Of a DNA stretch of 5,489 nucleotides, positions 1 to 5,489 are shown piece by piece (the first letter of the stretch is position 1; the number at the start of each line of letters is the position of its first letter). The DNA comes from OLB16 sp964481775. Lineage in GTDB: Bacteria; Hinthialibacterota; Hinthialibacteria; OLB16. The position numbers were made by a program, and so were the translations under genes. The stretch lies in NCBI GenBank assembly GCA_964481775.1, contig CAYZUX010000320.1:1-5489 (forward strand). Reading direction: 5' to 3'. The notes under the pieces are model-generated. The model was not told the origin of the DNA. It did not search any database and saw only the letters and a list, made by a program, of their open reading frames with translations.

Positions 1-3000
1 CACTTCTGGGTGGAACAGGACGCCGACAAGGGTTTCCAGATCAAGGAGGAGATCGGCAAGGACAACACCAGAACCCACATCGAGCTGGCGGGAACAGGAC
101 TCACCCAGGATCCCTGGAACAAGACCGGCTGGATCTGGCAGAAACTCTCCATCGCCGAGGGGAAGCTGCGCGCCAAGTTCTGGTCCTCGGCGGAGCCGGA
201 GCCGGAGAGATGGCAGATTGAGATACCCAAATGGAAACCTGAAAAGGGACGAGTGGGGCTCAAAGTCTGGTCGGGGCATACCTCGATCGCCTATTTTGCA
301 ATCTCCGAAAACGATCTCCAAGTCACTGTCCCGCCGATGGACCTGCAGGTGAACACACCGGTCTGCTATGCGCTGGAGAAGCTCACCGCAACTGTGTTCC
401 TTAATCAAACTCAGCCGCTCCCTGGCGCCGCAATTCACCTGAAGGTGGCCTCCGGCACTGGTGAGGTGGAAACCACTCTCAAGAAGGACTTCCCGGCTGG
501 CTCATCGGAGGCGGTCTTCGGCGCGAGCGGAGAAACAATCCATTTCCCGGAAGTCACAAACGAGGGAAAGGTGAGCTTGACCGCAGATCTAATCGACAGC
601 AGCGGGGTAGAGGTTGGCCTTGCGGCACGGGTGTTCGAGTACCGGTCGATGGAAACGTTCAAAAAAAGGATCGAGGCGATCAGCCGAGAGATCAGCCTTT
701 GTTATCCTGACCCCCATGATGGTTTCGACCAGGCAAGGCGTGTCCTGAACGTTGTCTCAGCTCGAGCACATCTCGATCTGGCTGAAAACAGGATCCGTGA
801 AGGGAAAGAGGCTGAAGCGGAGAAGTCATTGGCCTATGCCGAGGAAGCCATCGAGCCCACCCAAGAGATTGATACAAGAATTCAGGAATTTTCCGCTGAC
901 AGATACTCAGTCTCCGCTGACAGCATGGTGATGGGAGAAACCTATGAAGTCTGGGTGATTTTTCAATGCCTGGTTGGACAACCTACGCAGCCCCTGACTG
1001 TACACCTGACTCTGACTGATGACATTGGGATTGAAACACCTGTCAGGAAAGACACCACACTCACACCCAAAGACTGGCTGCCCAACAAAAAGGCTGTGGC
1101 AGGCTTCCGTTTCCGATTGCCTGAAGAGTTTCCCAGCGGACGGAAGCAACCCATCGATCATCCCGCCATCCGCGAAGGGTATCATCGGCTTTGGATCTCG
1201 CTCCATCGGCCTGATGGAACGGCAGTCTGGATGGAGATGACAAAACCGGAGACCGGAAGTTACAAGGATCGTTATCATATCGGGCGAATGTATGTAACCC
1301 AAAATCCGGTCGAGCTCGGGAGGATGGTTGTCTCGACTCGTGATTCTCTCCCCTATGCCTTGAAAGTTCCTGTCAGAAACACAGGGAGGAAGCCCTTACA
1401 GGCGGAGATTTGCGGATCCATCGTGACTGAGTGCGGAACCCCCATCTGGACGAGTATCGAAACAGCACACATACCCGCTGGGGCAAGCAGTTCCATCACT
1501 TTCAACTTCCCTGGCCTCCACTGGTTCGGTTCCCTCACCTTTAAGATTGATGTGTTTCAGGGACAGAGTCTCCTGACTCAAGCTGAGCGGTCCCTGAGGA
1601 TCCGATCGGGAGCAGTTGATTGGGCCTGGAGTGTCCTGCGAGCCAAAAGGGACATCAAGACAACCTTCACGGAAGGCCGGCTCACCAATCGGTTGATCAT
1701 TGAGGCCCTCTTATGGGATGACCCTGCAAAGGTGCACACTGCAGTGAGCCTTGATGGGAAAACTCTGGCTGAAGATGACTGGTCATTCCATCCGCCTTTT
1801 GAAGGAGTGTGGGGTGAACAACTTCCCAAAATGGCCACCCGTGTCATTGAAGTCGAACCTGCTCTCGGCACCTACAATGTCACGCTGTCGGTCACCACTG
1901 AAGAGGGAGTCAAATGGTCCACCGAGATCCCCGTCATCGCCCCGGTCTTCGAGAACCGCGATGGTGTGCTCTATCTCAATGGCGAACCTTTCATTGTCAA
2001 AGGGGTCAATGTCCATGGCATGATCGGCCACAGCCCGGAGAGGAACCGTCAGATGCTACGGTTCCTCAAGGACATCGGCTTCAACACCCTGCGCGGCGAC
2101 TTCCCGCCGGTCTGGCAGGTTCACATGGCCGGGGAGGAAAACCTGGGTTACATGGTCCTGCCCCCCTTCAGCGTGAACAGCACCGATTACTTCAAGAAGA
2201 TGTACTCACCGCATCCTTTCCCGAAGATGCGCGAGATCACACGACGCTTCATCAAGACCTACCGCAACCTACCCGCGATGTGGTTCTGGAACTCCTGCAA
2301 TGAGGTCACTGGGGAGATCGAGGACCTGCTGGTCTCGGTGTATCCCCTCTACAAGTTGATGGACCCCGCGCAGCGCCCGGTGGTCTACGCCAACCTGTAT
2401 GGGCAGGATGAGACGGTGGGCCAGGATCTCATGGCGGTGAACTACTACTTTGGCGTGGGGCAGGATGCCGCAAGCCGTCAGCCGTTGATCAAACGCAGTA
2501 TCGCCAAGGCCCGCGAGGCTGGTATCCCCTGCATCTTCACCGAGTTCAACTGCTGGTATGGCCCGGTTTATTCGAGAGGAGTCGAGGCACTGGAGGGACT
2601 CTACGAATACGGCATCGAAGAGGGCATGGCGGGTGGTTGTCTCTACCTCCTCGCGGAAGATCCCGGCCGTCACCCGGCGGTCATCGGCTCACGGGAGAAC
2701 CTGTGGACCAATCCGACCTTCATCACTGCATTGCACCATGCCTTCGATGACGCCGAGGTAACGGCCTTAACCTCCCAGTCAGGGGGCTTCCAACAGGAGG
2801 TCAAGAATCGCCGTGATTTCTGGCTGCGCGAGGTGCGGTATGAGGTCCATGAAGGAAATCGACTGGTCACGAATGGAACACTCGAGGATATCGCCCCACG
2901 GCAAAGCATGGTCTTCCCTCTGGAAGGTGAGGAAAGGGGAAAGGCGCATGTCTATGAGGTTCAGGTGTGGTTTGAAACACACCATGGGTTACGTGGAAAA

Positions 3001-3039
3001 GTGAAGAACCGGGTTTTGGTGGAAGAGTCAAAGCCGTGA
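1..3039 (+). CDS. Glycoside hydrolase family 2-like multidomain protein with LamG-like N-terminal module (5' partial)
   Basis: The frame is open at the first base (H-F-W-V-E-Q-D), so the true start lies outside; the GTG at base 10 is probably internal. About 1012 residues remain, numbered here from base 1. Residues 1-100 look like a concanavalin/LamG-like module of the 3-keto-disaccharide hydrolase type (RAKFWSSAEPEPERWQ, then GRVGLKVWSG). Residues 105-215 are an Ig-like beta domain. Residues 217-300 are charged and helical. Residues 300-650 are further beta-sandwich material. From 651 (DGVLYLNGEPFIVKGVNVHG) a GH2-type TIM barrel follows, with the acid/base in WFWNSCNEV (Glu768, bases 2302-2304) and the nucleophile in FTEFNCW (Glu848, bases 2542-2544). 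Residues from about 920 form a C-terminal beta domain with the GH2-like pattern 'VKNRRDFWLREV...IAPRQSMVFPL'. Both catalytic acids are present, so a retaining glycosidase is likely, but the substrate cannot be read from the sequence. The signal peptide, if any, is outside the window. Confidence 0.85.
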   Translation, partial: HFWVEQDADKGFQIKEEIGKDNTRTHIELAGTGLTQDPWNKTGWIWQKLSIAEGKLRAKFWSSAEPEPERWQIEIPKWKPEKGRVGLKVWSGHTSIAYFAISENDLQVTVPPMDLQVNTPVCYALEKLTATVFLNQTQPLPGAAIHLKVASGTGEVETTLKKDFPAGSSEAVFGASGETIHFPEVTNEGKVSLTADLIDSSGVEVGLAARVFEYRSMETFKKRIEAISREISLCYPDPHDGFDQARRVLNVVSARAHLDLAENRIREGKEAEAEKSLAYAEEAIEPTQEIDTRIQEFSADRYSVSADSMVMGETYEVWVIFQCLVGQPTQPLTVHLTLTDDIGIETPVRKDTTLTPKDWLPNKKAVAGFRFRLPEEFPSGRKQPIDHPAIREGYHRLWISLHRPDGTAVWMEMTKPETGSYKDRYHIGRMYVTQNPVELGRMVVSTRDSLPYALKVPVRNTGRKPLQAEICGSIVTECGTPIWTSIETAHIPAGASSSITFNFPGLHWFGSLTFKIDVFQGQSLLTQAERSLRIRSGAVDWAWSVLRAKRDIKTTFTEGRLTNRLIIEALLWDDPAKVHTAVSLDGKTLAEDDWSFHPPFEGVWGEQLPKMATRVIEVEPALGTYNVTLSVTTEEGVKWSTEIPVIAPVFENRDGVLYLNGEPFIVKGVNVHGMIGHSPERNRQMLRFLKDIGFNTLRGDFPPVWQVHMAGEENLGYMVLPPFSVNSTDYFKKMYSPHPFPKMREITRRFIKTYRNLPAMWFWNSCNEVTGEIEDLLVSVYPLYKLMDPAQRPVVYANLYGQDETVGQDLMAVNYYFGVGQDAASRQPLIKRSIAKAREAGIPCIFTEFNCWYGPVYSRGVEALEGLYEYGIEEGMAGGCLYLLAEDPGRHPAVIGSRENLWTNPTFITALHHAFDDAEVTALTSQSGGFQQEVKNRRDFWLREVRYEVHEGNRLVTNGTLEDIAPRQSMVFPLEGEERGKAHVYEVQVWFETHHGLRGKVKNRVLVEESKP

Positions 3040-3074
3040 GAGGATCAGATCATCACGCTTTCATGGGAGCACAT

Positions 3075-3100
3075 GGATTCCCGCCTTCGCGGGAATGACG
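3075..3100. repeat. Dispersed palindromic repeat, copy 1 (ATTCCCGC-N4-GCGGGAAT)
   Basis: Bases 3077-3096 form a perfect 8-bp stem, ATTCCCGC/GCGGGAAT, around the 4-base loop CTTC. With the flanks GG and GACG, the 26-base unit matches the copy at 4664-4689 at 24 of 26 positions. Both differences fall in the loop, so the stem is conserved. The core fits the ATTCCC-N8-GGGAAT form of the neisserial dRS3 repeat, and similar units are scattered in many unrelated genomes; shared form does not prove shared origin. It lies 35 bases after the glycosidase stop. No T-tract follows on either strand, so it is not a classical intrinsic terminator, though it may stabilise the 3' end of the mRNA. Confidence 0.85.
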
Positions 3101-3126
3101 GATTATAAAAAGGGGGCTGGAGGAAA

Positions 3127-3175
3127 ACGGAATTCCACGCTAGCATAAGGTTCAACGGCGGAAGTGGAGTTCCAC
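3127..3175. repeat. Imperfect inverted repeat built on GTGGAATTCCAC half-sites, upstream of the radical SAM gene
   Basis: GGAATTCCAC at 3129-3138 is the reverse complement of GTGGAGTTCC at 3164-3173 except for one position, which is a G-T wobble in RNA. The right arm, GTGGAGTTCCAC (3164-3175), is itself 11/12 to the perfect palindrome GTGGAATTCCAC, and the left (3127-3138) is 10/12. The centres are 37 bp apart. The pair sits 34-82 bases before the preferred start codon, so it could be a paired operator or a leader stem-loop. It could equally be a decayed repeat. No function is established. Confidence 0.45.
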
Positions 3176-3190
3176 TTTTGGATTTTCGAA

Positions 3191-3197
3191 AGAGGTG
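3191..3197 (+). promoter_or_regulatory. Ribosome binding site favouring the ATG at 3209
   Basis: AGAGGTG contains GAGGTG, a six-base match to the Shine-Dalgarno consensus. It ends 11 bases before ATG 3209, which is a little long. The frame stays open upstream to a GTG at 3164, but that codon lies in the inverted-repeat arm and would add 15 residues before the characteristic MKVLFLT beginning of the cobalamin-binding fold. ATG 3209 is therefore preferred. Confidence 0.55.
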
Positions 3198-3208
3198 TTC
3201 CAAAGAGA

Positions 3209-4636
3209 ATGAAGGTTTTATTTCTCACCAGTCAGGAATCGCTGATGTACCCACTCGAAAGCCTGGGGATGATGATCCTGTCTGCGGTACTCAAGCAAGA
3301 GGGGCATCAGTGCGAGAACATCGAGATCGAAAGCGTACCGGATTTGGAGGAGTCCATCCGCGCGCGCGACCCGCAACTCCTGGCCTTCTCCTCCACCACC
3401 GGCCTGCACACCATCTATGTCGATCTGGCGGTTAAACTCAAGAAAGTATTCCCAAAGATTCCCTTCATCATGGGTGGGCCACATCCCAGCTTCATGCCCG
3501 ATGTCATTCATCACCCCGGGCTCGATATCATCTGCCAGGGCGAGGGAGAGATTGCTCTGCTGGAATTGGCCAATGCCATGGAGGCCGGCAAGGACTACCG
3601 TCACATCAAGAACCTGTGGGTCAAGATGAATGGGGAGGTCACCAAGAACGACCTGCGTCCATTCCTGAACTCGAAGGAACTGGATGCCCTGCCCTTCCCT
3701 GACCGGGACCTGATGGCAGTCCATGCCCAGGTTTACAAGAATGGCACCAACTCTTTCATGTCCGGACGCGGGTGCCCTTACAAATGCAGTTACTGCTTCA
3801 ATGACCGCGCCCAGGCCATGGCCGATGGACGCTATACCCGAAAATTGTCAATCGACCGGGTTTTGGCCGAAATCAAGGACACGATCTCCCACTGTGGAAC
3901 CCGTTTTGTGAGTTTCCAGGATGATGTTCTGATCATGAACAAGCGCTGGTTCAAGGAGTTCGCGCCCAGATACAAGGAGGAAATCGGGCTGCCCTATGTT
4001 TGTCACATCACCATCGACCTGGTCGATGAAGAGATCGCTCGTTTGTTGGCGGAGTCCAACTGTTCGTACGCCTGTTACGGCCTGGAAAATGGCAACGAGG
4101 ACTTCCGTCACAAGATGCTCAACAAGCACAACTCCAACGAGGAAGTCATTACCGGCTCTAAGCACCTCAAAAACTACGGGGTCAAAATCATCACACAGAA
4201 CATGATCGGCTTCCCCGAAGAGACTCCCGCCATCACCCTAGACACTGCACGGCTGAATGTGGATGCCCAGACCGATATCGTGAACTTCTACTTCTTCACC
4301 CCCTATCCGGGAACATGGGCGGGGGATTATTGCAAGGACAAAGGCCTGCTTTCGGCGGCCTTTGAAGAGTTTCCTGTCAGTCTGTATGATATGCCTCCAC
4401 TGGACTCTCCTCATGCGGAGGATTTCAAGGAGCTCTCCCAACTCGTTTACCTCGCAATGGATTATCCCTTCCTGTTGCCCTTCATGCGTTTTGTCTACAC
4501 CAGGATGAAGCGCGGGAGCTGGTCACGCGAAAAAGCGACTCAAGTCCTCTTCGCGTTACACAGGAACATCCGGAACTGGCCCTATTTCAAGTCCTGGAAG
4601 AGCACGATCCCGAGGGGGATCGAGACATTGGCATAG
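3209..4636 (+). CDS. B12-binding domain radical SAM protein
   Basis: The product is 475 residues, complete, and likely cytoplasmic. Residues 1-150 form a Rossmann-like cobalamin-binding domain: MKVLFLT start, LESLGMMILSAVLKQEGH, GGPHPS at 89-94 and CQGEGE at 109-114. No DxHxxG motif is visible, as in most radical SAM members of this B12 group. The radical SAM barrel begins near 180, with the [4Fe-4S]-binding CxxxCxxC as C-P-Y-K-C-S-Y-C (Cys189, Cys193, Cys196). It continues with FQDD (236-239), YGLENGNE, MIGFPEET (332-339) and TPYPGT (364-369), all usual in this group. The helical C-terminus (about 400-475) is unassigned and may shape the substrate pocket. Known relatives methylate or rearrange unactivated carbons in lipids, cofactors and natural products; the substrate here is unknown. 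The preceding glycosidase gene is 169 bp away with repeats between, so co-function is not supported. The start was chosen on the RBS and the family N-terminus. Confidence 0.92.
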   Translation: MKVLFLTSQESLMYPLESLGMMILSAVLKQEGHQCENIEIESVPDLEESIRARDPQLLAFSSTTGLHTIYVDLAVKLKKVFPKIPFIMGGPHPSFMPDVIHHPGLDIICQGEGEIALLELANAMEAGKDYRHIKNLWVKMNGEVTKNDLRPFLNSKELDALPFPDRDLMAVHAQVYKNGTNSFMSGRGCPYKCSYCFNDRAQAMADGRYTRKLSIDRVLAEIKDTISHCGTRFVSFQDDVLIMNKRWFKEFAPRYKEEIGLPYVCHITIDLVDEEIARLLAESNCSYACYGLENGNEDFRHKMLNKHNSNEEVITGSKHLKNYGVKIITQNMIGFPEETPAITLDTARLNVDAQTDIVNFYFFTPYPGTWAGDYCKDKGLLSAAFEEFPVSLYDMPPLDSPHAEDFKELSQLVYLAMDYPFLLPFMRFVYTRMKRGSWSREKATQVLFALHRNIRNWPYFKSWKSTIPRGIETLA

Positions 4637-4776
4637 CAGTCTGTTGAAAATGGGGGTAACCGTGGATTCCCGCTTCCGCGGGAATGACGAGACAGGCAAA
4701 TTTCCTCGGAAATCGTCATTCCCGCGGAAGCGGGAATCTACAACCTCGTCGCAAGAATGAGTTTTTCAACAAGCTG
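4637..4776. mobile_element. MITE-like non-coding element with terminal inverted repeats and candidate ATAG target duplication
   Basis: The 140-bp unit starts with CAGTCTGTTGAAAA (4637-4650) and ends with TTTTCAACAAGCTG (4763-4776). These are inverted repeats matching at 12 of 14 positions, with the inner nine (GTTGAAAA plus one) perfect. ATAG stands immediately before (4633-4636) and immediately after (4777-4780), as a 4-bp target duplication would. A duplicated TA alone, as IS630/mariner transposases make, is an alternative reading. The interior holds a perfect 26-bp inverted repeat and no reading frame, so any movement would need a transposase supplied elsewhere. The left ATAG includes the TAG stop of the radical SAM gene. 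Bases 4777-4848, between the element and the phosphatase stop, show only one GTGGAATTC half-palindrome (4795-4803). Confidence 0.6.
4665..4738. repeat. Perfect 26-bp inverted repeat made of two palindromic repeat copies
   Basis: Bases 4665-4690 and 4713-4738 are exact reverse complements, 22 bases apart. Each arm contains ATTCCCGC-N4-GCGGGAAT with loops TTCC and GGAA, so each arm can fold alone (8-bp stem) or pair with the other into a 26-bp stem. Outside the arms the pairing can continue for about three more positions, including one G-T. The spacer itself contains TTTCC-TC-GGAAA (4701-4712). The structure lies between converging genes and would form in transcripts from both sides, so it may act as a bidirectional 3'-end structure. 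No U-tract directly follows either side. Confidence 0.85.
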
Positions 4777-4848
4777 ATAGGAAACCATCCTGTAGTGGAA
4801 TTCGGATCGACCTGACATAAATGGGAGATTGGGCAAGACTGAAACAGA

Positions 4849-5489
4849 TTACCTTCTCTTCAGAAATTCGTGCATCACATTCCCCTGAACATCATGGTGG
4901 CGGAAGACAATCTCACTTCCGTCCCCTTTGGGAGTCACTGTGACGGAAAGGAAGCCTCCCATAACCCGGTACCATTCATACTGATCCACAAACTCCCTCG
5001 GGATTCCTCCCGCATGAATGTCGCTTGCAGGCCCACAAGAGAACTCGTGAACCTTCGTCTCTGGATCAATGGACTCATACTGCCAATGCCGGTCTCCGCA
5101 CACCACAAACAGGTTACCCGGAGTATGCTCTGCTATCCACCGCCGGATCTGATTCCCTTCCCAGGCAAAAGCAGAGTTGGCATGATTATCTGCCTTACCC
5201 GAGCGGTCCGGACCAACGATTGGAGTCGCACTGGCAAGGATTTTCCAATCCGCGTCACTCTGGAGGATGGAATTCGCCAGCCAACGCTTTTGTTCTTCAC
5301 CCCAGATTGTCTTTTCTGGGCCATCTGCATGGTTGTTAGGCGAACGGAAATCCCTTCCCTCTGGAAGCCAGACCTGCAAGTGTTTACCCCAACGGAATGT
5401 CCGATAGGTCTTCTCTCCCATAGGTGTTTGTTCCAGGAAAATTTTCTGTCCCTCTTTTTCTCCAACTCTCCTTGCCGCATCTTCCTCCA
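4849..5489 (-). CDS. PhoD-like metallophosphatase (alkaline phosphatase D family), 5' partial
   Basis: The gene reads leftward and ends at TAA (4851-4849). The frame stays open to the right edge, through residues E-E-D-A-A-R-R-V-G-E-K, so the ATG at 5421 is probably internal and the N-terminal half is missing. About 212 residues are visible, against 400 or more in typical PhoD proteins. Supporting motifs, in order: FRWGKHLQVWLPEGRDFRSPN, the usual barrel strand with the D-x-R-S/Y-R element; WGEEQKRWL; DWKILASATPIVGPD; and VVCGDRHWQ (GDRH at 5097-5086), which carries the conserved metal-site histidine near the end of the family fold. SCGPASDIHAGG follows. Family members cleave phosphate mono- or diesters, usually outside the cytoplasm after Tat export. 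Any Tat signal and the N-terminal metal ligands would be outside the window. The gene converges on the radical SAM gene. Confidence 0.88.
   Translation of the reverse strand, partial: EEDAARRVGEKEGQKIFLEQTPMGEKTYRTFRWGKHLQVWLPEGRDFRSPNNHADGPEKTIWGEEQKRWLANSILQSDADWKILASATPIVGPDRSGKADNHANSAFAWEGNQIRRWIAEHTPGNLFVVCGDRHWQYESIDPETKVHEFSCGPASDIHAGGIPREFVDQYEWYRVMGGFLSVTVTPKGDGSEIVFRHHDVQGNVMHEFLKRR

Noticed and set aside
661..667. Run of seven A bases in the glycosidase gene as a possible frameshift site
   Set aside because: The frame continues intact on both sides with sensible domains, and no downstream stem or alternative-frame product is evident.
892..923. Direct repeat of the 11-base TCCGCTGACAG with 21-base period
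   Set aside because: It is in frame and encodes two S-A-D tripeptides seven residues apart at a domain junction; too short and single to be more than a local duplication or chance.
2269..2673. 134-codon open frame on the minus strand opposite the TIM barrel
   Set aside because: It is a shadow of the glycosidase, whose motifs fix the real frame; the antisense product has no recognisable features. The same holds for the 168-codon antisense frame at 3218-3724.
3077..3112. Intrinsic terminator after the glycosidase
   Set aside because: The hairpin is followed by GACGGATTATAAAAAGG rather than a T-tract, and the opposite strand also lacks one directly after the stem.
3101..3150. Possible promoter (TATAAA at 3104-3109) before the radical SAM gene
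   Set aside because: No acceptable -35 box lies at the proper distance; the match overlaps the edge of a repeat and is expected by chance.
3164..3208. GTG at 3164 as an N-terminal extension of the radical SAM protein
   Set aside because: The 15 extra residues precede the typical MKVLFLT start, lie within an inverted repeat and lack a well-spaced Shine-Dalgarno sequence.
4665..4738. CRISPR array
   Set aside because: Only two copies occur here and they are in inverted orientation, without regular direct repeats or unique spacers.

Overview
This is a bacterial accessory window, about 55% GC by eye, holding three protein genes, two of them cut by the window edges. The species cannot be named from the sequence. 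A large multidomain glycoside hydrolase with a lectin-like module, a B12-binding radical SAM enzyme and a PhoD-type phosphatase together resemble gene content of polysaccharide-degrading lineages such as Planctomycetota, Verrucomicrobiota/Lentisphaerota, Poribacteria or Hydrogenedentes. That placement is an inference and weak.

Layout: bases 1-3039 (+) are the 3' part of a giant GH2-like glycoside hydrolase. It carries an N-terminal concanavalin-like module, beta-sandwich modules, a helical spacer, a TIM barrel with both catalytic glutamates, and a C-terminal beta domain. Bases 3040-3208 are a non-coding gap with a dispersed palindromic repeat (8-bp stem, 4-nt loop) and a second imperfect inverted repeat built on the palindrome GTGGAATTCCAC. 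Bases 3209-4636 (+) encode a complete 475-residue cobalamin-binding radical SAM protein. Bases 4637-4776 form a 140-bp MITE-like element that begins directly after the radical SAM stop codon. Its ends are 14-bp terminal inverted repeats (12/14 match), it is flanked by ATAG on both sides, and it contains a perfect 26-bp inverted repeat made of two more copies of the palindromic repeat. Bases 4849-5489 (-) are the 3' part of a PhoD-like alkaline phosphatase/phosphodiesterase, which continues past the right edge.

The two forward genes are 169 bp apart with repeats between them, so a tight operon is not supported. The phosphatase converges on them. Nothing in the sequence ties the three products into one pathway. 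The most notable feature is the small transposon-like element in the convergent gap: its candidate target duplication overlaps the stop codon of the radical SAM gene, so insertion would have left that reading frame unchanged. I found no evidence of a new multi-gene system in this window.
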